A DNA stretch of 21,297 bases from an uncultured Alphaproteobacteria bacterium. GTDB lineage: Bacteria > Pseudomonadota > Alphaproteobacteria > Rhizobiales > Ancalomicrobiaceae. The stretch spans positions 1 through 21,297 of the forward strand of contig CALFRR010000155.1 of NCBI GenBank assembly GCA_937919435.1, written 5' to 3'. The position numbers and the translations under genes were made by a program. The notes beneath the pieces are model-generated. The model worked only from the letters and a program-made list of their open reading frames with translations, had not been told where the DNA came from and did not search any database. Position 1 is the stretch's first letter, and every line of letters starts with the position of its first letter. This document shows, one piece after another, positions 15,568 to 21,297 of the stretch.

Positions 15568-15755
15568 AGGCAGCGGATGCCGAGAATTCCGAAACGTTTA
15601 TGTGCGAAAATCGTATAGCGGTGTGACGACACTGCATGAGCATGCGTCTCGTCTGGAAAATATTGAAACAGAATTGTAACGTCTTTCACCACCACAAGTG
15701 GAAGAAAGAGTGGTGCGAACTCTGGACAAACGATATCTGTGGTGGTATCGGCGGC

Positions 15756-17366
15756 TCAGCCCTGTCCGGCCTGGCGGCGGATCGCGTCGAGGATTCCCGC
15801 CGCTCCGGCGGCGCCGATCGCCTGGGTGCCGCGGGCCCGCGGCCGGTCGTCGATCTTCGGCAGGATCTCGAGCACGCGCGACTGGGGGAAGGTGACGATG
15901 ATCTCCGTCCCCTCGCGCAACTTCGACTTCAGATCGAAGGTGCCGCCGTGCATCTTGATCAGCGCCTGGACGATGTTGAGCCCGAGACCGGTGCCCTGTT
16001 CCGCCGACTTGATCGCGATCGATCCCTGGCCGAACCGGGAGAGGACGATCGGAATCTCGTCCTCCGGGATGCCGGGGCCGGTGTCGCGGATCCCGACATA
16101 TTGGCCGCCGCCCGCAGTCCAGCCGACCTTGACCGCGATCGAACCGCCGGACGGGGTGAACTTGACCGCGTTCGACAGGATGTTGAGGACGATCTGGCGG
16201 ATCGCGCGTTCGTCCGCCCAGATCTTCGGCAGTCCGTCCTCGTAGGTCTCGACGATGCTCTGACCCTTGTTGCGGGCCCTGAGGCCCATCATGTGGACGC
16301 AGTCCTCGACGATGTAGGGCAGGGTCGTCGCTTCTTCGTTGAGCGTGTAGCGTCCCGCCTCGATCCGGCTGATGTCGAGGATCTCGTTGATCAACTCGAG
16401 CAGATGCCGGCCACTGTCGTGGATGTCGCCGACGTAACCCTTGTAGTAGGCGTTGTCGAGCGGCCCCATCAGCTCCTGCTGCATCACTTCGGAGAAGCCG
16501 AGGATGGCGTTGAGCGGGGTTCTGAGTTCGTGGCTCATCGTCGCGAGGAACCGGCTCTTGGCGAAGTTCGCCTCTTCCGCCTTGCGACGGCTCTCGTCGG
16601 AGATCGCCTTGGCCTGTTCGAGTTCGCCGATCAGCGTGTCCTTTTCGGCGCGGGCCTCGATCTCCGAGAGCGCCGCCTGATGCAGGCGCCGACCGATCAC
16701 CACGAAGAAGGCCTGGATGGTCAGCACCATGCCGGCCAGCACGATCTGGTGGGAGACGGTCGGGAAGATCGTCGTCTCCGGCCGCAGGACGAAACCGAAG
16801 GCGCTGGCCAGGGTGATCGGCAGGGTCGCCGCATAGAGGGCGCCGGCGATGTTGGCGGCGATCACCGCCGAGATCGCGCCGACCACCAGCACCACCGCGA
16901 ACTGGTAGACGTCGGCGACCACGCCGCCACCGTCGACCGGGAGCAGGAAGAACAGGGCCCAGGCGGCCGCGTGGCCGCCGTCGACGGCCGTCAGCCGCCG
17001 CCGCCAACCGGCGATCGGGGCCTCCTGCCCGTCGAGCCGCGTATAGGCGCGGTCGAACCACAGGCCGGTGAGGAGAACCGCCAGCGCGATCGCCCCCCAG
17101 GCCGCGACCAGCGCCCGATCGATCCAGAAGATGCCGATCACCGCGTTGCAGCCGATCAGGCCGACCAGCCAGGGCGCGACCGCCAGACGGGTGCGGGCGT
17201 GCTCGATCATCAACTCGCGGTCGAAGGCCGGTTTCACGTCGCTGCCCGAATCCAGTCGTTCGCGCAGGTCACGGACCGTGCGCGTCGTCTGGCGACGGCG
17301 TTCGGCGCGTTCGGCGTTCTTCGCCGTCCGGGCCGAACCGCTTCTGGCGACCTCGTCCGCCGGCAA
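15756..17366 (-). CDS. Membrane-bound sensor histidine kinase, PleC/DivJ/PdhS-like core
   Basis: With the TTG start at 17366 the protein has 536 residues. A charged cytoplasmic N-terminus (1-60) is followed by about six membrane helices (roughly 66-82, 86-104, 134-146, 155-193 as two, 207-225). A coiled coil (228-270) leads into HisKA with phosphoacceptor His279 (FLATMSHELRTPLNAILGFS). The ATPase domain has the N box (NILSNAVKFTPSGG), G1 (DTGPGI) and G2 (GTGLGL). No PAS or receiver domain is seen. The H-box environment (ILGFSEVM, ELMGPL, HDSGRHLLELINEILDISRIEAG) resembles the PleC/DivJ/PdhS group of cell-cycle kinases, but membership is only suggested. TTG has AAAGGA six bases upstream. The next clear ATG is at 17210 (484 residues). 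The response regulator is not in the window. Confidence 0.85.
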   Translation of the reverse strand: MPADEVARSGSARTAKNAERAERRRQTTRTVRDLRERLDSGSDVKPAFDRELMIEHARTRLAVAPWLVGLIGCNAVIGIFWIDRALVAAWGAIALAVLLTGLWFDRAYTRLDGQEAPIAGWRRRLTAVDGGHAAAWALFFLLPVDGGGVVADVYQFAVVLVVGAISAVIAANIAGALYAATLPITLASAFGFVLRPETTIFPTVSHQIVLAGMVLTIQAFFVVIGRRLHQAALSEIEARAEKDTLIGELEQAKAISDESRRKAEEANFAKSRFLATMSHELRTPLNAILGFSEVMQQELMGPLDNAYYKGYVGDIHDSGRHLLELINEILDISRIEAGRYTLNEEATTLPYIVEDCVHMMGLRARNKGQSIVETYEDGLPKIWADERAIRQIVLNILSNAVKFTPSGGSIAVKVGWTAGGGQYVGIRDTGPGIPEDEIPIVLSRFGQGSIAIKSAEQGTGLGLNIVQALIKMHGGTFDLKSKLREGTEIIVTFPQSRVLEILPKIDDRPRARGTQAIGAAGAAGILDAIRRQAGQG

Positions 17367-17479
17367 GGGACGTCCTTTCGGAGGGGCTCCGGGTGGTCTC
17401 GTTGCGGGATCGACTGATAGGATCGACGCTAGGAGGGAATGCTTAAGGAAATCCTCCGCGCCCCCGTCGGATTCGATCG

Positions 17480-18082
17480 ATGCCGTTCGTTCGCCGCGCC
17501 TTTCCACGCTCCGTCCACCGCGGCCTCCGGGTCGTGCTGGTGGGAATCGGGCTCGCCGTCGTCGCCCGGTTCTGGCCGGACGGGCCGTCGCCGCGGCGCG
17601 ATCACGACGCGGTCGAGGCACCGGCCGTCGGTCGGCTCTCCGGCCGCCCGCGGGTGATCGACGGCGACGGTCTGGAGATCGACGGGATCCGCCTGCGCCT
17701 CGCCGGCATCGATGCGCCCGAGCGCGCTCAGACCTGCCGCCTCGGCGGGCGGGAGACGACCTGCGGCGAGACCGCCCGCGACCGGCTCGCCGATCTCGTC
17801 GCCGGCCGGGTCGTCGTCTGCGACTGGGGACGGCTCGACAAGTGGCGCCGGCCGCTCGCCCGCTGCCGGGTCGGCGATCTCGACCTCGCCGCGGCGATGG
17901 TCCGCGACGGCTGGGCGGTCGCCTACGGCGGCCACGAGGCCGAGGAGGCGGACGCGCGGGTCGCCCGCCGCGGCTTGTGGGCGGGCAGTTTCGCCTGGCC
18001 GGAGGACTGGCGGCGCGATCATCCGCGCGGTCGTGCGGAACGGTCGTCGTGGTCGTGGCCGTGGTCGGAGGACGATCGATGA
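17480..18082 (+). CDS. Membrane-anchored staphylococcal-nuclease-like (thermonuclease) protein
   Basis: This 200-residue protein has an N-terminal membrane or signal segment (about 14-31, GLRVVLVGIGLAVVARFW) and an SNase-like OB-fold domain (about 55-175). Motifs are RVIDGDGLEIDGIRLRLAGIDAPE (58-81), with the Asp61/Asp63, Arg71/Arg73, Asp78 and Glu81 region expected for calcium-dependent nucleases, and RLDKWRRPLARC near 118-129 in place of the more usual DRYGR. The C-terminal tail is basic and tryptophan-rich. An in-frame stop at 17444-17446 limits the start, and ATG 17480 is the first possible ATG, with only a weak ribosome site. Its stop overlaps the UDG start (ATGA), indicating coupling. 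Many bacterial members are periplasmic and not proven nucleases, so activity is inferred. Confidence 0.85.
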   Translation: MPFVRRAFPRSVHRGLRVVLVGIGLAVVARFWPDGPSPRRDHDAVEAPAVGRLSGRPRVIDGDGLEIDGIRLRLAGIDAPERAQTCRLGGRETTCGETARDRLADLVAGRVVVCDWGRLDKWRRPLARCRVGDLDLAAAMVRDGWAVAYGGHEAEEADARVARRGLWAGSFAWPEDWRRDHPRGRAERSSWSWPWSEDDR

Positions 18083-18705
18083 GCATGACCGCAGCCGAGA
18101 GCCTCGACCGTCTCCTCGCCGAGATCGGCGGTTGCCGGATCTGCCGTGACACTCCCGTCGGCCCGGCGCTGCCGCACGAGCCGCGGCCGGTGCTGGTACC
18201 TTCGCCGACCGCCCGGATCCTGGTCGCCGGTCAGGCGCCGGGTACCCGGGTCCATGCCTCCGGCCGGCCCTTCACCGATCCGTCCGGCGATCGCCTGCGC
18301 CGCTGGATGGGCGTGACCTCGGAGGTCTTCTACGACGCGGCGCGGATCGCCGTCGTGCCGATGGGCTTCTGCTTTCCGGGCCAGGACGCCCACGGCGGCG
18401 ACCTGCCGGCACGGCGCGAATGCGCTCCCGCCTGGCGGGCTCGGCTGATCGCCGCGATGCCGCGGATCGATCTCGTCCTGGCGCTCGGCCGCCCCGCCCA
18501 GCTCTGGCACCTCGGCGCCGACGCGGCCCCCTCGCTCGGCGAGACGGTCGCCGACTGGCGTCGCATCCTCGACCGACCGGTGCGCCCTCGGGTGATCCCG
18601 TTGCCGCATCCCTCCTGGCGCAACTCCGGTTGGTTGAAACGTCATCCCTGGTTCGAGGCCGAGGTCGTGCCGCGGCTCGCGCGGCTCGTAGCCGAACGAC
18701 TCTGA
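18079..18705 (+). CDS. Uracil-DNA glycosylase family protein with probable Fe-S cluster
   Basis: This 208-residue member of the UDG superfamily resembles the Fe-S group (families 4/5, COG1573). Four cysteines, Cys19-x2-Cys22, Cys98 and Cys115 (16 residues apart), fit the C-x2-C...C-x(14-17)-C cluster pattern of family 4. Active-site motif A is GQAPGTRVHASGRPFTDPSG (51-70) and motif B is PLPHPSWRNSGW (175-186) with His177. Motif A has Gln where family 4 usually has Glu. The enzyme would remove uracil or a related deaminated base from DNA to start base excision repair, but the substrate range of this subgroup is not certain. ATG 18079 overlaps the stop of the SNase-like gene. A 136-bp A+T-rich gap follows, before the Lrp-type regulator. 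Confidence 0.88.
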   Translation: MSMTAAESLDRLLAEIGGCRICRDTPVGPALPHEPRPVLVPSPTARILVAGQAPGTRVHASGRPFTDPSGDRLRRWMGVTSEVFYDAARIAVVPMGFCFPGQDAHGGDLPARRECAPAWRARLIAAMPRIDLVLALGRPAQLWHLGADAAPSLGETVADWRRILDRPVRPRVIPLPHPSWRNSGWLKRHPWFEAEVVPRLARLVAERL

Positions 18706-18721
18706 CGTTCCTCCTTTGTTG

Positions 18722-18772
18722 CGGAAATTGGTATGAGATTTTTATTCGAGGCCGTCCATTGACGGAAATTGG
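18722..18772. promoter_or_regulatory. A+T-rich leader of the Lrp-type gene with a direct repeat
   Basis: CGGAAATTGG occurs at 18722-18731 and again at 18763-18772, a 41-bp period close to four helical turns, so both copies face the same side of the DNA. Lrp/AsnC proteins commonly autoregulate through phased A+T-rich sites. A possible promoter, TTGCGG (18719-18724) with TTTATT (18741-18746), overlaps the first copy. Confidence 0.45.
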
Positions 18773-18841
18773 AAAATTCGTCACGGATAAGCCGTGGCGA
18801 TGGAATTGTTTGGCCCTCGCCCTGATGCCGGAGTGGCCGTC

Positions 18842-19339
18842 GTGATCGATCGCATCGACCGTAAGATCCTGCAGATTCTGCAAGAGGATTGCACCGTGCC
18901 GGTCGCCGAGATCGGCCGCCGCGTCGGTCTGTCGACGACGCCGTGCTGGCGGCGCATCCAGAAGCTCGAGGAGGACGGCGTGATCGTCGGCCGGGTCGCG
19001 GTCCTCGATCCGCGTCGGGTCAACGCCAAGGTCACCGCCTTCGTCGCGATCACCACCAACACCCATTCCGACGAATGGTTGCGGCGCTTCGCCGAGGTGG
19101 TCTCGCAGATGCCCGAAGTGGTGGAATTCTACCGGATGGCCGGGCAGGTCGACTACTTCCTGCGGGTGGTCGTGCCGGACATCGAGGCCTACGATTCCTT
19201 CTACAAGCGGCTGATCGCCAAGATCGACATCGCCGACGTCTCGACCTCCTTCGCCATGGAGCAGATCAAGTACACGACCGCCGTGCCGCTCCAGTACGTC
19301 GTCGTGGAGAAGCCGCAGCCGGAGAAGTCGAGCGGTTGA
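18842..19339 (+). CDS. Lrp/AsnC family transcriptional regulator
   Basis: This 165-residue protein has an N-terminal winged helix-turn-helix (IDRIDRKILQILQED, then VAEIGRRVGLSTTPCWRRIQ at 21-40) and a C-terminal RAM/AsnC ligand-binding domain (about 64-145; EVVEFYRMAGQVDYFLRVV). Proteins of this family form octamers, respond to amino acids and often control amino-acid metabolism. The cognate effector cannot be read here. I chose GTG 18842 because it gives the family-typical N-terminus (IDRIDRKIL) and has GGAG eight bases upstream. GTG 18794 or ATG 18800 would add about 15 residues. It stands alone behind an A+T-rich leader holding a phased direct repeat, so autoregulation is likely. The next gene starts 131 bp downstream. 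Confidence 0.93.
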   Translation: MIDRIDRKILQILQEDCTVPVAEIGRRVGLSTTPCWRRIQKLEEDGVIVGRVAVLDPRRVNAKVTAFVAITTNTHSDEWLRRFAEVVSQMPEVVEFYRMAGQVDYFLRVVVPDIEAYDSFYKRLIAKIDIADVSTSFAMEQIKYTTAVPLQYVVVEKPQPEKSSG

Positions 19340-19470
19340 GATCGCCCCCGGCCGCCGGTGCCGCGTCGTCAGCGACGATCGGAATCGGCTCGGCCGGCGG
19401 TTCGGAGGTTCCGTCTCCGGGGGGATCCGGGTAGGGTGCGCGCCGCACCGTCTCCGTCCCGAGGGTCGTC

Positions 19471-20733
19471 ATGTTCGCAGCTCCAGCGCCCGCCGATCGG
19501 CCGGTGCGGTCCGGACCCGGGTTCCTCGCCCGTTTTGCCGTCGTCCTCCTGGTCGCGGCGCTCGCCGCCTGCGCCGGCCGCTCGACCGAAGCGCTGCTGC
19601 CGACCACGCTGCCCACCGATGGCGGGGCGAAGGTCGACCTGCTCGTCGCCACGTCGCGCGCCGCCACCGATCGGCCCGGTGTGCCCTACGGAGGCGAGCG
19701 CGGCGACGGCCTGTCGCTCGATCGCTTCGTCGTGTCGATCCCGCCGGATGCCGCCCGACAGGTCGGCGAGATCCAGTGGCCGTCGTCCGAACCGGCGGAT
19801 CCGGCGACCAGCTTCGCCGTCGTCTCCCGCACCCGGCTCGGCGTTCCCGAGGCGAAGGCCTGGCTCCATTCCGGTCCGCGCCGGCGAGTGCTGGTGTTCG
19901 TGCACGGGTTCAACACCCGCTACGACGAGGCGGTGTTCCGCTTCGCCCAACTGGTCCACGACAGCGGCACCGATTTCGCCCCGGTCCTGTTCAGTTGGCC
20001 GTCGCGCGGCTCGGTCTGGGCCTATGCCTACGATCGGGAGAGCGCCAACTGGTCGCGCGACGCGCTGGAGGAGGTGCTGGCCGCCGCCGCCGCCGATCCG
20101 AACGTCGGCGAGGTCACCGTGCTCGCCCATTCGATGGGCGGCTGGTTGGCGGTCGAGGCGCTGCGCCAGATGGCGATCCGTGACCGCGGGGTGCCGAAGA
20201 AGATCGGCAATCTGATCCTCGCCTCGCCCGATCTCGACGTCGACATCTTCCGCCGGCAGCTCGCCGCGATCGGCAAGACCCCGCGGGTGACGCTGTTCAC
20301 ATCGCGCGACGACAAGGCCCTGGACCTGTCGAAACGGCTCGCCGGCGGCGTCGACCGGCTCGGTGCCATCGATCCGGCGACCGAACCCTACCGTTCGGTC
20401 CTGGAGAAGTCCGGCGTCACCGTCCTCGATCTGACCGCGCTGCGGACCGGCGACGGTCTGAACCACGGCAAGTTCGCCCAGAGCCCGGAAGTGGTGAAGC
20501 TGCTCGGCGCCCGGCTGATCGCCGGCCAACCGGTCGGCGGTGGCGGCGTCGGCATCGGCGACCGGCTCGGCGCGGTGGCGCTCGGTGCGGCCGATACGAT
20601 CGGTTCGGCCGCCGGGATCGTCGTCACCGCACCGATCGCGGTCTTCGACGGCAACGCCCGCCACGGCCTGCGCGAACGTACCGGCCGGTTCGGCGACGCG
20701 GCACTCGGCACCGTCGATCCGCTGGTGGAGTGA
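19471..20733 (+). CDS. Alpha/beta hydrolase lipoprotein (DUF900 type)
   Basis: This 420-residue protein has an N-terminal arm, a hydrophobic segment and a lipobox LAAC (31-34), so Cys34 is probably lipidated and the enzyme membrane-anchored facing the periplasm. The alpha/beta-hydrolase domain shows the oxyanion motif VFVHGFNTRYDEAVFRFAQL (143-162), FSWPSRG (175-181), the nucleophile elbow LAHSMGGW with Ser221, the acidic ASPDLDVD (251-258) and a candidate catalytic His332 (LNHGKF). This pattern is that of the DUF900/COG4782 family, whose substrates are unknown. The last 80 residues are Gly/Ala-rich. ATG 19471 has GAGGG five bases upstream. The long N-terminal arm before the signal segment hints that a later start is possible. 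It converges on the ParB-like gene with a one-base gap. Confidence 0.85.
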   Translation: MFAAPAPADRPVRSGPGFLARFAVVLLVAALAACAGRSTEALLPTTLPTDGGAKVDLLVATSRAATDRPGVPYGGERGDGLSLDRFVVSIPPDAARQVGEIQWPSSEPADPATSFAVVSRTRLGVPEAKAWLHSGPRRRVLVFVHGFNTRYDEAVFRFAQLVHDSGTDFAPVLFSWPSRGSVWAYAYDRESANWSRDALEEVLAAAAADPNVGEVTVLAHSMGGWLAVEALRQMAIRDRGVPKKIGNLILASPDLDVDIFRRQLAAIGKTPRVTLFTSRDDKALDLSKRLAGGVDRLGAIDPATEPYRSVLEKSGVTVLDLTALRTGDGLNHGKFAQSPEVVKLLGARLIAGQPVGGGGVGIGDRLGAVALGAADTIGSAAGIVVTAPIAVFDGNARHGLRERTGRFGDAALGTVDPLVE

Positions 20734-20734
20734 C

Positions 20735-21297
20735 TCACCCTTTGAAGCCCGGCAGGTCCTGGGCTTCGCCGAGCCGGGCGAGCTTCGTCGCGAGATCGCC
20801 GGCCAGCCCGAGGTCCGTGTCGAGCAGCCGTCGGCTCATGAACGAGCGGAAATAGTCGCCCCAGATGAATTCCTGGAACGGCGTGTCGTCGTCCTCGAAG
20901 GCCCGTCCGCGAACCCGGCGGGCCAGCGAACGCCAGGGATTGTCGGTCAGATCCTTGACGTGGGCGGGGATCGCGGCGAACGGCCGGGTGTTGCCGTCGG
21001 CGTCGATCGGCCAGCACCGGCCCGACGCCTTCATCCGGCGCCAGAACTCGGGGAAGGGGAGGTCCGACCAGTCGTCGAGCCGCTCGCCGAGCACCGCGCC
21101 CTCGAGGTCGAGCTTCCACAGCGCCCGAGCCAAGTGGTGATGGTCGACCATGAACACCCGCCGGCCCGGACCGAGCACGTGTGGAATCGGCTTGTCCGCG
21201 AGGTAGTCGCGACGCGCCCCGGCGTCGAGGGCGGCGAGTTTCTTCGCCCGGTCCGCCACCTCCTGGAGGCCGAGGGTCAGCTGGGTCGGCCTGAGAT
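20735..21297 (-). CDS. ParB-like nuclease-fold protein (ParBc_2 type), 5' end outside window
   Basis: The frame is open to the right edge. The first visible residues, LRPTQLTLGLQEVADRAKKL, are typical of the N-terminus of the ParBc_2 (PF08857) family, so the apparent GTG at 21259 is internal and the true start lies outside. About 187 codons are present. The core motif is PIPHVLGPGRRVFMVDHHHLAR, with the His-rich HHHLAR characteristic of this group, followed by WSDLPFPEFWRRM and TPFQEFIWGDYFR. Although annotated as ParB-like, members lack the ParB helix-turn-helix and CTP-binding GERR motif, and I see neither here. They are thus not chromosome-partitioning factors, and the function is unknown. 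Converges on the hydrolase gene. Confidence 0.85.
   Translation of the reverse strand, partial: LRPTQLTLGLQEVADRAKKLAALDAGARRDYLADKPIPHVLGPGRRVFMVDHHHLARALWKLDLEGAVLGERLDDWSDLPFPEFWRRMKASGRCWPIDADGNTRPFAAIPAHVKDLTDNPWRSLARRVRGRAFEDDDTPFQEFIWGDYFRSFMSRRLLDTDLGLAGDLATKLARLGEAQDLPGFKG

Larger units (their letters stand above)
15420..15755. other. A+T-rich intergenic region between the kinase and chemoreceptor genes
   Basis: No gene is evident in these 336 bp. By my count G+C is about 50% over 15601-15660 and 42% over 15661-15720, against roughly 70% around it. The region holds the chemoreceptor control region with a CtrA-like site, a palindrome TCACATGTGA (15540-15549), and an inverted repeat ACCACCACA (15688-15696) with TGTGGTGGT (15738-15746) just past the kinase stop. 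Short open frames here lack ribosome sites and family resemblance. Confidence 0.7.

Noticed and set aside
17439..17657. 72-codon plus-strand frame behind an AGGAGG sequence upstream of the SNase gene
   Set aside because: The ribosome-site spacing is too short (about two bases), the frame overlaps the SNase gene in another phase, and its translation looks like a shadow.
1..18705. uvrB, Ada-like, SNase-like and UDG genes as one DNA-repair island
   Set aside because: They are in separate transcription units with unrelated genes between them, so the grouping may be chance.
20735..21259. Complete ParB-like gene starting at GTG 21259
   Set aside because: Conserved family sequence (LRPTQLTLG...) continues upstream in frame to the window edge, so the start lies outside.

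Overview
The window is a very G+C-rich chromosomal segment (about 70% G+C by eye, strong GC3, many GTG/TTG starts). It looks like an alphaproteobacterium, probably of the Hyphomicrobiales. The reasons are the long N-terminal extension on UvrB, the divergent cobS/cobT pair with a DUF1289 gene, the CtrA-like TTAACCAT motifs, and the style of the chemoreceptors and histidine kinase. Species cannot be named from this alone. I see no tRNA, rRNA, CRISPR, insertion sequence or phage genes.

Layout. 1-1773 (-): uvrB, running off the left edge, with a repeat-bearing N-terminal extension. 1902-3781 (-): a YdbC/PdxI-type aldo/keto reductase and purU. 3909-5083 (-): a two-gene unit with overlapping ATGA, a HAD phosphatase followed by an orphan NuoE/FdsG-like [2Fe-2S] protein. 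5202-6188 (+): a second, canonical aldo/keto reductase. 6193-6471 (-): a stand-alone Ada-type zinc domain protein. 6566-7489 (+): a secreted S1/P1 nuclease. 7656-8717 (+): dusA. 8721-9821 (-): DUF1289 and cobS. 9948-10967 (+): cobT, divergent from cobS. 11049-15419 (-): two tandem paralogous chemoreceptor genes, each with its own long-stem hairpin downstream and a shared CtrA-like motif upstream. 15756-17366 (-): a membrane histidine kinase with a probable TTG start. 17480-18705 (+): a nuclease-domain protein overlapping a Fe-S-type uracil-DNA glycosylase. 18842-19339 (+): an Lrp/AsnC regulator behind an A+T-rich leader with a direct repeat. 19471-20733 (+): an alpha/beta-hydrolase lipoprotein. 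20735-21297 (-): a ParBc_2-type protein running off the right edge.

How the parts fit. CobT activates the lower-ligand base of cobalamin and CobS attaches it, so this pair completes nucleotide-loop assembly. The two receptors and the kinase form a sensory block that may be tied to the CtrA cell-cycle/motility circuit; the motifs are visible, the regulation is inferred. UvrB, the UDG, the SNase-like protein and the Ada-like protein all concern DNA or nucleic acids but sit in separate units, and I do not claim one system.

Most of this is ordinary core chromosome. The most interesting points are the paired CtrA-like sites, the homogenised receptor signalling domains, the orphan HAD/[2Fe-2S] unit, the stand-alone Ada zinc domain and the SNase-UDG overlap. 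I found no convincing wholly new system.
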